Source: Seleniivibrio sp.
GTDB lineage: Bacteria; Chrysiogenota; Deferribacteres; Deferribacterales; Geovibrionaceae
Direction: 5' to 3'
Assembly: GCF_021209385.1 (NCBI RefSeq)
Contig: NZ_JAJOIL010000037.1
Coordinates: forward strand, 186,001 to 250,000
Length of the DNA: 64,000 bases
Shown here: positions 7,525 to 17,021 of the stretch, piece by piece
How the letters are laid out: each line of letters opens with the position of its first letter
How positions within the stretch are numbered: position 1 is the stretch's first letter
Notes under the pieces: model-generated
Database searches by the model: none
What the model was told of the DNA's origin: nothing
The model's input: the letters and a program-made list of their open reading frames with translations, nothing else
Made by a program: the position numbers and the translations under genes

Positions 7525-8937
7525 GTGAGAAAAACAAAGATCGTCGCAACCATAGGACCCTCTTCCGGAGACAAGGAAACACTTTCACAGCTTATAGATG
7601 CGGGGCTTAACGTTGCCCGCCTTAACTTCTCCCACGGGACACATGAATCCCACGGTGAGATGATAGATACCATCCGCGAACTGGCGAACAAAAAAGGCAC
7701 ATCAATAACCATTTTGCAAGACCTCTGCGGCCCTAAAATACGGCTTGGCATCCTGCCCGAAGAGGGAATTGAGCTTAAATCAGGCAAGACATGTCAACTT
7801 GCATCGGAAGGACATGCGGAAGGCGAAATCATACCGGTACAATACCCCAATCTTGCCGAAGACCTGAACGTCGGCGACAGAGTTCTCCTTGCCGATGGCG
7901 CAATGGAACTTACAGTTGAGGCTATAGAAGGACATATAGTTACCTGCCGTATTATGAACGGCGGCACCGCATACACCAAAAAGGGCGTTAACATGCCTTC
8001 AACCAACCTCAGCATAGTTGCATTCACAGAAAAAGACCGTGCCGACCTGATGTTCGGACTTGAAAAAGGCGTGGACGCCGTCGCGCTGTCATTCGTTCGC
8101 GGCGCGGCAGACCTTGTTAAGATACGTTCGATACTGGCAAAGCAGAGCAGCTCTCCCCTGCTCATCGCAAAAATAGAAAAACCGCAGGCAGTGCAAAATC
8201 TGGACGAGATACTCCCAATGGTCGACGGTATAATGGTTGCCCGCGGCGACCTCGGTGTGGAAATGCCCCTTTATGAAGTGCCTGTGGTTCAGAAGCAGAT
8301 AATCAAAAAAGCCCGCAAAGAGGGTAAGATAATCATAACCGCCACACAGATGCTTAAAAGCATGGTGGACAACTTCCGCCCCACCCGCGCGGAATGTACC
8401 GACGTTGCAAACGCCATGTTCGACGGAACATGCGGCATAATGCTCTCCGAAGAGACAGCATCCGGCGCTTACCCCGTTGAAGCAGTCAACGTCATGAACA
8501 AACTGGCGGAAGCTACGGAAAGCCACATCAACTATGAAATGGGCGTAAACAGCCCGTCAGAGGACACGCACACAAAATCCGTTTCATGGGCTGTCGGGCG
8601 CTCCGCAAGCTGGCTTGCGAAAGACCTTGGCGCAAAAGCAATAGTGGCGTATACTGAATCTGGCTTCACAGTCTCTTCCGTAGCGCGTTTTCGTCCGGTA
8701 TGTCCTATCCTGGGGCTTACCCCAAACGAAAGCACATTCCGCAAGCTTAATATGTTCTGGGGCGTTATTCCCGGACATTGCGGCGGATTTTCAGATCTCG
8801 ACGAACTTTTTGCGAACGCTGCCGAATTTGCAGTGGCAAAAGGTCTTGCAAAATCCGGAGACAGAATCGTTATCACAGCCGGAACACCCCTCGGTGTACG
8901 CGGCTCAACAAATATGGTGAAGGTATTTGAAATATGA
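7525..8937 (+). CDS. pyk: pyruvate kinase
   Basis: A 470-aa protein of normal length, converting phosphoenolpyruvate and ADP to pyruvate and ATP. Visible signatures: the N-terminal RKTKIVATIGPSS, ARLNFSHG, the active-site block IAKIEKPQAVQNLDEI, MVARGDLGVEMP, TATQMLKSM with P-T-R-A-E, and the E-T-A-S-G-A-Y-P segment. The C-terminal allosteric domain is complete. The start is GTG at 7525 with GGAGG upstream. Its stop overlaps the next gene's ATG (ATGA), so pyk heads an operon with a small membrane protein and a clostripain-type protease, an unusual set of partners. Confidence 0.96.
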   Translation: MRKTKIVATIGPSSGDKETLSQLIDAGLNVARLNFSHGTHESHGEMIDTIRELANKKGTSITILQDLCGPKIRLGILPEEGIELKSGKTCQLASEGHAEGEIIPVQYPNLAEDLNVGDRVLLADGAMELTVEAIEGHIVTCRIMNGGTAYTKKGVNMPSTNLSIVAFTEKDRADLMFGLEKGVDAVALSFVRGAADLVKIRSILAKQSSSPLLIAKIEKPQAVQNLDEILPMVDGIMVARGDLGVEMPLYEVPVVQKQIIKKARKEGKIIITATQMLKSMVDNFRPTRAECTDVANAMFDGTCGIMLSEETASGAYPVEAVNVMNKLAEATESHINYEMGVNSPSEDTHTKSVSWAVGRSASWLAKDLGAKAIVAYTESGFTVSSVARFRPVCPILGLTPNESTFRKLNMFWGVIPGHCGGFSDLDELFANAAEFAVAKGLAKSGDRIVITAGTPLGVRGSTNMVKVFEI

Positions 8938-9350
8938 GAGAACTGCACGACATAACAGGTTCCCTGGCGGTCACGCTTTTAGTGTGCCTTGTGGTGATGG
9001 GCATGGCTGCCTTTCAGTATGCCCAGATAAAAGGGATCGTAAATATCAAGCGTCCATTGCTGGTAAAAATTCATTTTTACCTGACTCCGGCACTGTTCGC
9101 CGTACTTCTGGTGCATTTTTTCACAACAGATAAGCGCCCGCTGATACTTGTTGCGGGTGTTCTGATAATTGCGGCAACCGCGCTGACAGGTATTGCGCTG
9201 CGGCTTAAAAAACTGCGCGCTCATAACTTTAAACCGATGGTCTATATGAAAATATTCCTGCTTTGCGTTGCTTTGATACTCACAGCTGCAGGGCATAACG
9301 CTCTGGACGAACACAGACAGAACACGAACACGCAGGACACCGCAGATTAA
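8934..9350 (+). CDS. small four-helix membrane protein of unknown function
   Basis: A 138-aa protein with about four hydrophobic helices (residues about 10-30, 45-63, 70-90, 102-120). His residues sit in or near the helices (KIHFYL, LLVHFF, AAGHN), loosely like small cytochrome b561-type proteins, but no family can be named. The tail is hydrophilic (Asn/Thr/Asp rich). It is translationally coupled to pyk by a 4-base overlap, and its own TAA overlaps the presumed start of the protease gene. Confidence 0.75.
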   Translation: MRELHDITGSLAVTLLVCLVVMGMAAFQYAQIKGIVNIKRPLLVKIHFYLTPALFAVLLVHFFTTDKRPLILVAGVLIIAATALTGIALRLKKLRAHNFKPMVYMKIFLLCVALILTAAGHNALDEHRQNTNTQDTAD

Positions 9351-10365
9351 ACCTTTTCTGACGGTCGTTATTCTTTTTTCGTTATTCTACGCTGCCAATG
9401 CCGCTGAAAGCTGGACATTGGCTTTCTATCTTGCGGACGGGATAAATTTCTATCACGAACAGCAGGAGAACGTTCAGGAGATATGCCGGAACAGACCCAA
9501 GAACACAAAAATAATCTTTCTGCACGACCGGAAAAAGAACAGTGATGACGTTTCAAATCTCAAAGACATCACCTACGTTTCAGACTGCGACGGATTCATT
9601 GATATAAAAGGGATTTCAACAGAAACATACAGCACTGACACACTGAAAGCCTTCTTTTCTTATGTACGGAAAAACTACCAGTCAGACAGATATTTCTATT
9701 CCATAACTGCACACGGCGTACCGCCCTATATGAATGATAAAGGGTCTTTAAACGCGCTCCAGATACGCGAGGCGCTCAAAGGTATCGAACCCGACGTACT
9801 GGGTCTCGACATGTGCTATATGGGCAGTATTGAGAGCCTGCTGGTGCTTAAGGACACTGCAAAGTATATCGTTTCGGCATCCACAACGGTTCCTGCAAAG
9901 GGAAACGATTATGCCGTTTTCATAGACTATTTTGTCCGACATGCAGAGGTTCCACCAAAAAATGCAGCAAGAGCATATCTGAACGGTTACAGAAAATCAT
10001 ATGAAAACAGCGATCAGCCCCTCACAGTCTTCATTGCGGACACAGGAGAACCGCTTAACCAAACAGTCGGTCTATTCCGCGACAGAATAAGGAAACTGAG
10101 CGTGCGCCCCTACAATAATCTGCCGGAAAGTGCAGTTACTCTGTTCGGCATAAGCGGTGATTTTAACGGACTTCTCAACGCTCTGAAAGTTGAACATAAA
10201 GACCTGTTCATAGAGACTTACAGCAGAAATGCATCATTGAAAGGCGTGGGAGTTTTCTTTCCGGTCAGGCGCACTATTCTTAATCAGACACTTTACGGAT
10301 ACAGGCTTTTTCTGAAACAAAACAATCTCGGCACAGAGTGGGCTGATATCCTCAGACTTTATTAA
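9346..10365 (+). CDS. clostripain-family (peptidase C11-like) cysteine protease, secreted; probable ATT start
   Basis: The mature part contains the clan CD His-Cys dyad: His in SITAHG and Cys in LGLDMCYMGS-E, the pattern of C11/clostripain enzymes. Reading upstream in frame gives a clean signal peptide (KPFLTVVILFSLFYAANA) with no ATG, GTG or TTG in front. The only sensible start is ATT 9346, whose bases overlap the preceding TAA and which has AGGA 8 bases upstream. A TTG at 9418 would delete the signal peptide. The protein is about 339 aa. Such proteases cleave after basic residues; the target here is unknown. Confidence 0.75.
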   Translation: MKPFLTVVILFSLFYAANAAESWTLAFYLADGINFYHEQQENVQEICRNRPKNTKIIFLHDRKKNSDDVSNLKDITYVSDCDGFIDIKGISTETYSTDTLKAFFSYVRKNYQSDRYFYSITAHGVPPYMNDKGSLNALQIREALKGIEPDVLGLDMCYMGSIESLLVLKDTAKYIVSASTTVPAKGNDYAVFIDYFVRHAEVPPKNAARAYLNGYRKSYENSDQPLTVFIADTGEPLNQTVGLFRDRIRKLSVRPYNNLPESAVTLFGISGDFNGLLNALKVEHKDLFIETYSRNASLKGVGVFFPVRRTILNQTLYGYRLFLKQNNLGTEWADILRLY

Positions 10366-10427
10366 ATAAGACAGATTCAGTACAATTTATTCATTGATTT
10401 TTAACATTAAAGTCCGATATTAAGTTC

Positions 10428-10793
10428 ATGATAAACAAACACAACACAATTCAGATCGGCGGAAGTGTAATACAACATTGCGCGGATATAACTGATTCGG
10501 ATCTACAGCTTGTTTTCGATTACCTCTTCCACAAGCAGTGCCTAAAAACATGGGAGACGGGGGGCGGAACCTGTCGGCGCACGGACTATACAATCTATCC
10601 TTTGTCGTCTGACGATCCGAGATCTCTCTGGCAATTTGAATCAGTAAGAGACATGGTTTCAGTACGGATTGAAAGGACATTCAACCTCCGGGAAATGCTG
10701 AGCATAGCAACGAAAGCGCTCACTGTGGCGCTGGCTCTGAGGATGAGGTCAGCTGACATGCTCCCTGCATCCGTTGGGATGAACAGGATATAA
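10428..10793 (+). CDS. hypothetical protein
   Basis: A 121-aa reading frame 62 bp after the protease gene, same strand, with a weak ribosome site. It is mixed alpha/beta in composition, with a Cys-Gly-rich segment (WETGGGTCRR) in the middle and a hydrophobic Ala/Leu C-terminal helix. No family recognised. Coding status is uncertain; it could be the last gene of the pyk operon or a chance ORF. Confidence 0.4.
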   Translation: MINKHNTIQIGGSVIQHCADITDSDLQLVFDYLFHKQCLKTWETGGGTCRRTDYTIYPLSSDDPRSLWQFESVRDMVSVRIERTFNLREMLSIATKALTVALALRMRSADMLPASVGMNRI

Positions 10794-11401
10794 GCTTAAT
10801 TTATAAGCCTTAAAAAACAGACGGCATTATAAAAACACTGCCTTTGATTCACTGCCTTAGAATCTAAGCCGAAAACCAATGGATACTGTATACGGTATAC
10901 CATAATTTTGAGCGTCAGAACCTTTTCAGAGGATAAATATGGTAAAAATGCATGTAACGTCAAAATATCATGTATAACAAAGTTCTATTTCAAGAGACAT
11001 GTGGATTTTTAAATATTTTTTTAAACAATTTATTATGAACACATGCAATTCATACTAACATTTTAATAGTATTACTAAAAAAAATACAGCCAGAAAAACA
11101 GGAGCAAAACAGTTGTCATTAAACATATTTCAATGATTACATATTTAAAAGATATGAATTTATCTGAAAACAGAAAAAAACAAAAACTATCCCTCTGCGA
11201 TTTTTGAAAACTGTTTGAATCGGTGTTTTAAAAAAAATCAACTAAGAATCGACTATTGCATTAATTTATTTTGTATGTATTTAGATACTAACGGTCACAC
11301 ACATATATAGACCGAACTATTCATTATTTGCATACGTTTGAAGATCCCTATTATTGTTTACGTTTCACTGATCCACTAATTTTAACTTTTTGAGGTTTAA
11401 A
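10794..11401. other. 608-bp AT-rich intergenic region upstream of the hydrogenase operon
   Basis: No gene or RNA was recognised. It is markedly AT-rich with many A and T tracts, and contains a repeated GTATAC pair near 10887-10903. It must carry the hydrogenase promoter, but no sigma-54, FNR-type (TTGAT-N4-ATCAA) or clear sigma-70 box could be picked out. Confidence 0.6.
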
Positions 11402-12505
11402 ATGTCTGATAACACTCTGTTCAGCACAGGGCTCCACAGACGTGATTTCCTGCGTCTTACCGCAGGTCTGACCGCTCTGATGGGTCTTCCTTACGCTATG
11501 CACACAAAGGTTGCTGAGGCGGCCACAGCGGACAACAGACCGCCCGTAATCTGGCTTCACTTCCAGGAATGTACAGGCTGTTCCGAATCCCTCATCCGTT
11601 CAGGACATCCGGATCCGGCAGCACTCATCCTCGACCTTATCTCACTTGACTATCACGAAACACTTATGATCGGTTCCGGTCACCAGGCTGAAAAATCACT
11701 TGAAGACAGCATGAAAGCAAACTGGGGCAAATACATCCTCGTCGTTGAGGGCGCTGTGCCACTCGCCGAAGACGGAATCTACTGCAAAGTAGCAGGCAAA
11801 AAAGCGGTGGACTCACTTAAAGATGCCGCTGAAGGCGCTGCTGCTGTTATATGCATCGGTACCTGCGCTGCTTTCGGCGGTGTTCAGGCTGCTGACCCCA
11901 ACCCAACGCAGGCTGTATCGGCTTCAAGCCTTGTTAAGGACAAACCTGTAATCAACATTCCCGGATGTCCTCCCAGCCCCTACAACCTGCTTGCAACAAT
12001 CCTTTACTACCTGACATTCAACAAACTGCCCAAACTCGACAAACTCGGCAGACCCGAATTTGCATACGGCAGAAGAATACACGAACATTGCGAACGCAGA
12101 CCCCACTTTGACGCGGGCAGATTCGCAGAACAGTTCGGCGACCAAGGTCACTCTGAAGGCTGGTGTCTTTTCAAACTCGGCTGCAAAGGTCCCGTTACAT
12201 TTGCAAACTGCTCCGTACAGCGTTTCAACGACGTCGGTGTATGGCCTGTTTCTATGGGTCACCCCTGCATCGGCTGTACAGAACCCGATGTTATGTTCCA
12301 CACATCCATCTATGACAAAGCGCAGATCCATGAAATTACTCCGCCCGATTTCTACCCCAACGCCAACCCCGCACCCCGCGGCAAAGGTGCTGATCCGGTC
12401 ACAACCGGCGTTATCGGTATGGTAGCAGGCGCCGCTATCGCAGCAAGTGCGATCATGGCGAACAAGCTGCCTAAAGGAGGGGATGATGAAGAAGACAAGG
12501 CGTGA
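11402..12505 (+). CDS. hybO: [NiFe] hydrogenase small subunit, membrane-anchored, Tat-exported
   Basis: A 367-aa electron-transfer subunit. It has a Tat signal (R-R-D-F-L) and FeS ligands of the proximal cluster (ECTGCS, GTCAAFGG, GCPPSP) and of the medial and distal clusters (H-E-H-C, GWCLFKLGCKGP, C-S-V-Q-R-F, HPCIGCTEP). A hydrophobic helix near 330-350 anchors it to the membrane. The start is ATG 11402 behind TTGAGGT. It heads a five-gene hyb-type operon; the next gene overlaps its end. Gene order small-FeS-NrfD-large-protease matches E. coli hydrogenase 2 type systems that exchange electrons with quinone. The symbol follows that match. Confidence 0.93.
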   Translation: MSDNTLFSTGLHRRDFLRLTAGLTALMGLPYAMHTKVAEAATADNRPPVIWLHFQECTGCSESLIRSGHPDPAALILDLISLDYHETLMIGSGHQAEKSLEDSMKANWGKYILVVEGAVPLAEDGIYCKVAGKKAVDSLKDAAEGAAAVICIGTCAAFGGVQAADPNPTQAVSASSLVKDKPVINIPGCPPSPYNLLATILYYLTFNKLPKLDKLGRPEFAYGRRIHEHCERRPHFDAGRFAEQFGDQGHSEGWCLFKLGCKGPVTFANCSVQRFNDVGVWPVSMGHPCIGCTEPDVMFHTSIYDKAQIHEITPPDFYPNANPAPRGKGADPVTTGVIGMVAGAAIAASAIMANKLPKGGDDEEDKA

Positions 12506-13457
12506 TTTCCTGAAAACTGCCGCAGTGGGCGGAGCGCTGATGATTGCGCCCCTTTCTGCATCCGCGCAGCAAGAAATCAAAGCCGATGACGAAGCCGTAG
12601 GCATGTTCTATGACTCAACACTTTGCGTCGGCTGTAAGGCGTGCGTTTCAAAGTGCAAGCAGGTCAACGACATGGCGGCAGCACCTATGCCCGGCGACAG
12701 CGACAGGGTATGGGATGCTCCCGAGGATCTTGACTACCGCACAAGAAACATCATCAAACTTTATAAAGATGAAAAAGACCCGGAAAAGCACGCTTATGTA
12801 AAATACCAGTGCATGCACTGCATCAAACCGTCATGCGTTTCCGCATGTCCCGTTTCTGCAATGCAGAAAGAAAAAGGCACAGGTATCGTTTTCTATGACA
12901 AAAATATCTGCATAGGCTGCCGTTACTGTCAGGTTGCCTGTCCGTTCAACATACCCAAATTTGAATGGCCGGAGACATTCCCGAAAATAGTAAAATGCGA
13001 CCTTTGCAAATTTACCAACCTTAAACTGAAAAATATCCCCGCATGCTGCGAGGTCTGCCCCACGAACGCTGTTATCTACGGCAAACGCAAAGACCTTCTG
13101 GCGGAAGCAAAACGTCGTCAGGCTGAAAACCCCGGTAAATATGAAAAACATATCTACGGCGAGTTTGAAGTCGGCGGAACAAACGTTATCTACCTTGCGG
13201 GAACAGATTTCAGCAACCTCGGATTCCCTGAGCTCGAATCAGAATCTGCGGCTCTTATGTCCGAACACGTACAGCACACAGTCTACAAAGGCTTTATAGC
13301 CCCCGTTGCACTGTACGGTTTCCTTGCTTTCGTCGCCCTGCGCAACAGGAAATCTGCTGAAGAAGTGGCACACGAACACGAGACAGAACACGAGCTTGCA
13401 GTTGAAATCGAACAAGAGCTTAAGAAGGAGAAAGAAGAGAAGGAGGGCAAACACTAA
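12486..13457 (+). CDS. hybA: hydrogenase FeS electron-transfer subunit (HybA-like)
   Basis: A 323-aa periplasmic ferredoxin with a Tat signal (T-R-R-D-F-L-K). Four cysteine sets suit four [4Fe-4S] clusters: CVGCKACVSKC, CMHCIKPSCVSACP, CIGCRYCQVACP, and CDLC with CCEVCP. A single membrane helix near 270-290 is followed by a highly charged Glu/Lys tail. Two adjacent ATGs occur; the second (12486) has the better spacing from AAGGAGG. It overlaps the small-subunit gene by 20 bp and the next gene by one base. It should carry electrons between the small subunit and the NrfD-like quinone subunit. Confidence 0.92.
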   Translation: MKKTRRDFLKTAAVGGALMIAPLSASAQQEIKADDEAVGMFYDSTLCVGCKACVSKCKQVNDMAAAPMPGDSDRVWDAPEDLDYRTRNIIKLYKDEKDPEKHAYVKYQCMHCIKPSCVSACPVSAMQKEKGTGIVFYDKNICIGCRYCQVACPFNIPKFEWPETFPKIVKCDLCKFTNLKLKNIPACCEVCPTNAVIYGKRKDLLAEAKRRQAENPGKYEKHIYGEFEVGGTNVIYLAGTDFSNLGFPELESESAALMSEHVQHTVYKGFIAPVALYGFLAFVALRNRKSAEEVAHEHETEHELAVEIEQELKKEKEEKEGKH

Positions 13458-14668
13458 TGGCCGGACATCACGACGAATATCAGGTACATAGGGCGAAGAT
13501 CCTTACTCCTGCCTTCTATGTGCTTCTTTTCTTTACAGTTCTCGGTTTCCTGCTCATCGCATACAGATTTGTGATGGGTATCGGCGCCGTTTCAAACCTT
13601 TCAGACGGCTACCCATGGGGTATCTGGATCGCTTATGACGTTGCAACCAGTACGGCTTTTGCGTGCGGCGGCTACGCCATGGCGCTTGTCATTTACATCA
13701 TGAACAGGATGAAATATCACCCCCTTATCCGTTCGGCTCTGGTTACAAGTATGTTCGGTTACATGCTTGCCGGTATGTCCGTTATGGTTGACGTGGGGCG
13801 TTACTGGAACGCTTACAGTTTCTTCATCCCTTCGCGCTGGCAGCCGAACTCGGTAATGTTTGAAGTTGCGGTCTGTATCATGGCATACAACGTGGTTCTT
13901 ATCATCGAAGTTCTGCCTGCGATACTTGAGCGCTTCATTCATATGAAAAACGACAAGTTCCCGAAAATCAAACACTATGCAATGATCATCTACCCTAAAC
14001 TTGACAAGGTACTGATCTTCATAGTTGTTCTTGGTATCACCCTGCCATCTATGCACCAGTCTTCACTCGGCTCGATGCTTATCATAGCCAAGTCTAAACT
14101 GAATCCCATATGGCACACAGAGATGCTTCCCCTGCTGTTCATCATCAACGCCCTTTACATAGGCTATGCAACAGTAATTTTTGAATCCTTCGCTTCATCG
14201 ATGGCATTCAGAAGACCTTTTGAAAAAGAAGTTCAGCAGCTTTCAAAAATCATTCCTTATGTAACAGGGATATGGCTGGCAGTACGTTTCATAGATCTTT
14301 ATATCAGAGGACAGCTCAGCGCGGCTTTCGCCGGAGACTTCTATTCATGGATGTTTATGGCTGAAATGCTTCTGATACTCACAGGTACATACATACTGAT
14401 GTGGAACCAATACAGAAGATCCCCCAGAATGGTTTTCATCGCTGCGATGTTCCTTCTGATAGGCGGCGGCTGGTTCCGTTTCAATGTTTACCTTATCGGA
14501 TTTAAGCCTCACGGCAACTGGAGCTATTTCCCTTCACTGCCTGAGTTCTTTATCACCGTGGGTCTCGTTGCATTCGAGATACTCGGATACATGTTACTCG
14601 TAAAACTGTTCCCCATCATGCCCAAAGTTCACGGCGAGCATGGCGCGGAAGCAGCGAAGGCTCATTAA
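13457..14668 (+). CDS. hybB: NrfD/PsrC-like integral membrane hydrogenase subunit (HybB-like)
   Basis: A 403-aa polytopic protein with about ten hydrophobic helices, the size and pattern of HybB/NrfD quinone-interacting subunits. Visible features include DGYPWGIWIAYDVATSTAFACGGYA near 50-75 and a conserved GGGWFRFNVYLIGF segment. It starts at the ATG sharing a base with the previous stop (TAATG). It is expected to pass electrons between the HybA-like protein and (mena)quinone. A short His/Glu-rich C-terminus ends 20 bp before the large subunit. Confidence 0.92.
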   Translation: MAGHHDEYQVHRAKILTPAFYVLLFFTVLGFLLIAYRFVMGIGAVSNLSDGYPWGIWIAYDVATSTAFACGGYAMALVIYIMNRMKYHPLIRSALVTSMFGYMLAGMSVMVDVGRYWNAYSFFIPSRWQPNSVMFEVAVCIMAYNVVLIIEVLPAILERFIHMKNDKFPKIKHYAMIIYPKLDKVLIFIVVLGITLPSMHQSSLGSMLIIAKSKLNPIWHTEMLPLLFIINALYIGYATVIFESFASSMAFRRPFEKEVQQLSKIIPYVTGIWLAVRFIDLYIRGQLSAAFAGDFYSWMFMAEMLLILTGTYILMWNQYRRSPRMVFIAAMFLLIGGGWFRFNVYLIGFKPHGNWSYFPSLPEFFITVGLVAFEILGYMLLVKLFPIMPKVHGEHGAEAAKAH

Positions 14669-14688
14669 TTTTTTAGGAGAAAACGAAG

Positions 14689-16371
14689 ATGTCCAATAGA
14701 ATCACAATTGACCCTATTACACGAATTGAAGGACACCTCCGCATTGACTTTGAAGTGGAGGGAGGCAAGGTTTCCAAAGCATGGTCTTCCGCACAGATGT
14801 GGAGAGGTATCGAAAAAATCCTTCAGGGACGCGACCCCAGAGACGCGTGGGTTTTCGCACAGAGATTCTGCGGCGTTTGTACCACAGTACACGCTATCAG
14901 CTCTATCCGCTCACTTGAAAATGCTCTGAACGTTGAAGTTCCGCTTAACGCGCAGCTCGTGCGTAACATTATCATCGCACAGCACTCCGTTCAGGATCAC
15001 ATAGTTCACTTCTATCACCTGTCAGCACTTGACTGGGTTGATATCGTTTCCGCTCTTTCCGCAGACCCCAAAAAGACTGCACAGCTTGCTCAGTCTATAT
15101 CAAACTGGCCCGGAAACAGCGAAACTGAATTCAGAGCCGTTAAAGAAAAACTGACTGCTTTCGTACAGACAGGCAGACTCGGTATCTTCGGTTCCGGATA
15201 CTGGGGACACCCCGCAATGAAACTTCCGCCAGAAGCTAACCTTATGGCTGCCGCTCACTATCTGAAAGCCCTTGACTATCAGAAAAAGGCTGCTGCCGCT
15301 GTTGCTATCCTCGGCGGTAAGAACCCCCACATACAAAACCTCTGCCTCGGCGGTGTTGCTACGGCTATTAACATGGATAACGAAGCAGCAATCAACATGG
15401 AGCGCATCGCACTGCTCAGAAGCCTTATGACAGAGACAAGAGACTTCGTTAAAGAAGTTCTTTTCAACGACGTTGTGGCTATCGGTTCAATGTACAAAGA
15501 CTGGTTTACATACGGACGCGGCGTAGACAACTACCTCGCTGTTCCCGAGTTCCCCCTTGACAGCAAAATGACCAAATTCGACATGTCAGGCGGTATCATC
15601 CACGGAGGAGACCTTAAAAACTTCCGTAAACTTACCACTCACACTGACGAAGCGCTCATCAAAGGAATCACTGAATCAACTGCTCACGCATGGTACAGAG
15701 ACGACAAACCGAAACACCCCTTTGAAGGCGTTACAGAACCTGAATACACAGATTTCAACCCCGACGGCAAATACACATGGTGCAAGGCGCCCAGACTTGA
15801 CGGCAGACCCGTTCAGGTCGGACCGGTTGCTCAGATCCTCGCTTCCTATGCCGCAGGCGACAAAGAAGTTAAAGCTCTTGTCGACAGCGTATGCAGCAGA
15901 CTGGGAATCAGCGTTAACGCGCTTCAGTCCACCATGGGTCGCCACGTTACACGTGCAATCCGCTCCGTCATCATGGCTGAAAAATCACTTAAATACCTCG
16001 ATATGCTTATCGAAAACTACGCCAAAGGCGACACAGTGTACGCTAACCACACTGAAATGCCTAAAGGCGAATACCAAGGCGTTGGTTTCCACGAAGCACC
16101 CAGAGGCACACTGTCACACTGGATGGTTATCGAGGACAAAAAACTTAAAAACTATCAGGCTGTTGTTCCCTCAACATGGAACGCAGGCCCCAGAGACGAA
16201 AACGGCGCAGCAGGTCCCTATGAAGCAAGTATCAAAGGAAACCCCGTTGCAGACGCACACAAACCTCTGGAAGTTATCAGAACTGTTCACTCTTTCGACC
16301 CCTGTATAGCTTGTGCAGTGCACTCTATCGACCCTGAGGGCAAAGAGATTACAAACGTGAGGGTTAGATAA
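14689..16371 (+). CDS. hybC: [NiFe] hydrogenase large (catalytic) subunit
   Basis: A 560-aa catalytic subunit. The N-terminal nickel motif RFCGVCTTVHA and the C-terminal DPCIACAVH supply the four Cys ligands of the NiFe site; RIEGHLR near the start is also diagnostic. A 15-residue extension after the His would be cut off by the protease encoded next door. No signal peptide: it is co-exported with the Tat-bearing small subunit. The ribosome site is TTAGGAG. The accessory hyp genes for the Fe(CN)2CO centre are not in this window. Confidence 0.95.
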   Translation: MSNRITIDPITRIEGHLRIDFEVEGGKVSKAWSSAQMWRGIEKILQGRDPRDAWVFAQRFCGVCTTVHAISSIRSLENALNVEVPLNAQLVRNIIIAQHSVQDHIVHFYHLSALDWVDIVSALSADPKKTAQLAQSISNWPGNSETEFRAVKEKLTAFVQTGRLGIFGSGYWGHPAMKLPPEANLMAAAHYLKALDYQKKAAAAVAILGGKNPHIQNLCLGGVATAINMDNEAAINMERIALLRSLMTETRDFVKEVLFNDVVAIGSMYKDWFTYGRGVDNYLAVPEFPLDSKMTKFDMSGGIIHGGDLKNFRKLTTHTDEALIKGITESTAHAWYRDDKPKHPFEGVTEPEYTDFNPDGKYTWCKAPRLDGRPVQVGPVAQILASYAAGDKEVKALVDSVCSRLGISVNALQSTMGRHVTRAIRSVIMAEKSLKYLDMLIENYAKGDTVYANHTEMPKGEYQGVGFHEAPRGTLSHWMVIEDKKLKNYQAVVPSTWNAGPRDENGAAGPYEASIKGNPVADAHKPLEVIRTVHSFDPCIACAVHSIDPEGKEITNVRVR

Positions 16372-16372
16372 T

Positions 16373-16861
16373 ATGCAGGTGGTGGTCTTCGGAGCAGGAA
16401 ATATGCTCCTCAGCGACGAAGGGCTTGGCGTTCACCTTGTAAAAAGGATGAATGAGAAATATGAACCTTCAGATGATGTCGAGTTCTATGACGGCGGGAC
16501 TATGGGTATTCTTGCCACCCATAAACTTGAGGAGACCGCCCACGTCATTATCGTAGACAGCCTCGACGCAAAGGGTGTTCCCGGTGAACTGAGGGTCTAC
16601 AAAAAAGAAGATATCATGCTGGAAAAAATTCCCGCAAAGATGTCTCCTCACCAGATAGGACTTCAGGAAGTGCTTACCCTCAGCGAGCTGAGAGAAAAAG
16701 CACCAGAAACGATAACATTTTACGGTGTTATCCCCGCAAGCCTCGACAGCTCGGTGGAACTCAGCCCCGAAGTTGACCGGAGACTTGACGAGATAGAAGC
16801 TCTTATCATTGACGAACTTAAAAGGATGGATATTGTTCTGTCGCCCGTTATAGCGGCATAA
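16373..16861 (+). CDS. hybD: hydrogenase maturation protease (HybD/HyaD family)
   Basis: A 162-aa endopeptidase that trims the large-subunit C-terminus after nickel insertion. Visible: the N-terminal GAGNMLLSDEG-G with the nickel-sensing Glu/Asp, YDGGTMG, the I-I-V-D-S-L-D strand, and SPHQIGL containing the conserved His. It starts one base after the large-subunit stop, consistent with coupling, and is last in the operon before a strong terminator. Confidence 0.92.
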   Translation: MQVVVFGAGNMLLSDEGLGVHLVKRMNEKYEPSDDVEFYDGGTMGILATHKLEETAHVIIVDSLDAKGVPGELRVYKKEDIMLEKIPAKMSPHQIGLQEVLTLSELREKAPETITFYGVIPASLDSSVELSPEVDRRLDEIEALIIDELKRMDIVLSPVIAA

Positions 16862-16880
16862 TTTCCCATACCTCTTCTTT

Positions 16881-16913
16881 GGGAGTGATGGAATAACCCC
16901 CTTCATCACTCCC
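16881..16913 (+). terminator. intrinsic terminator of the hydrogenase operon
   Basis: A perfect 10-bp stem GGGAGTGATG/CATCACTCCC with a 13-nt loop, followed by TTTT, 20 bp past the last stop codon. Confidence 0.88.
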
Positions 16914-16925
16914 TTTTATTCTTTT

Positions 16926-16961
16926 CTGTCTCTGCGAGCGTAAGCGCGGCAGTCTGATACT
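16926..16961. repeat. REP-like intergenic palindrome fragment
   Basis: The segment has TCTCTGCGAG...GGCAGTCTGAT. It resembles the sequence at 22644-22699 (TCTCTGCGAA...AGCAGTCTCAT) and the common bacterial intergenic repeat of the type CATTGCGAG...GCAATCTC. Two diverged copies are seen in the window. Confidence 0.4.
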
Positions 16962-17021
16962 TATTCTTTTGTATTTTCCTCTGTTTTCCTGTATATTCCC
17001 ACATCACACAAAGGAGCAAAC

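Noticed and set aside
10877-10910. GTATAC repeats as an operator for the hydrogenase operon
   Set aside because: Too far upstream (about 500 bp) and too short to support a call.
15722-16309. Plus-strand open frame inside the hydrogenase large-subunit gene
   Set aside because: Shadow frame of a well-supported gene; low-complexity composition and no family features.
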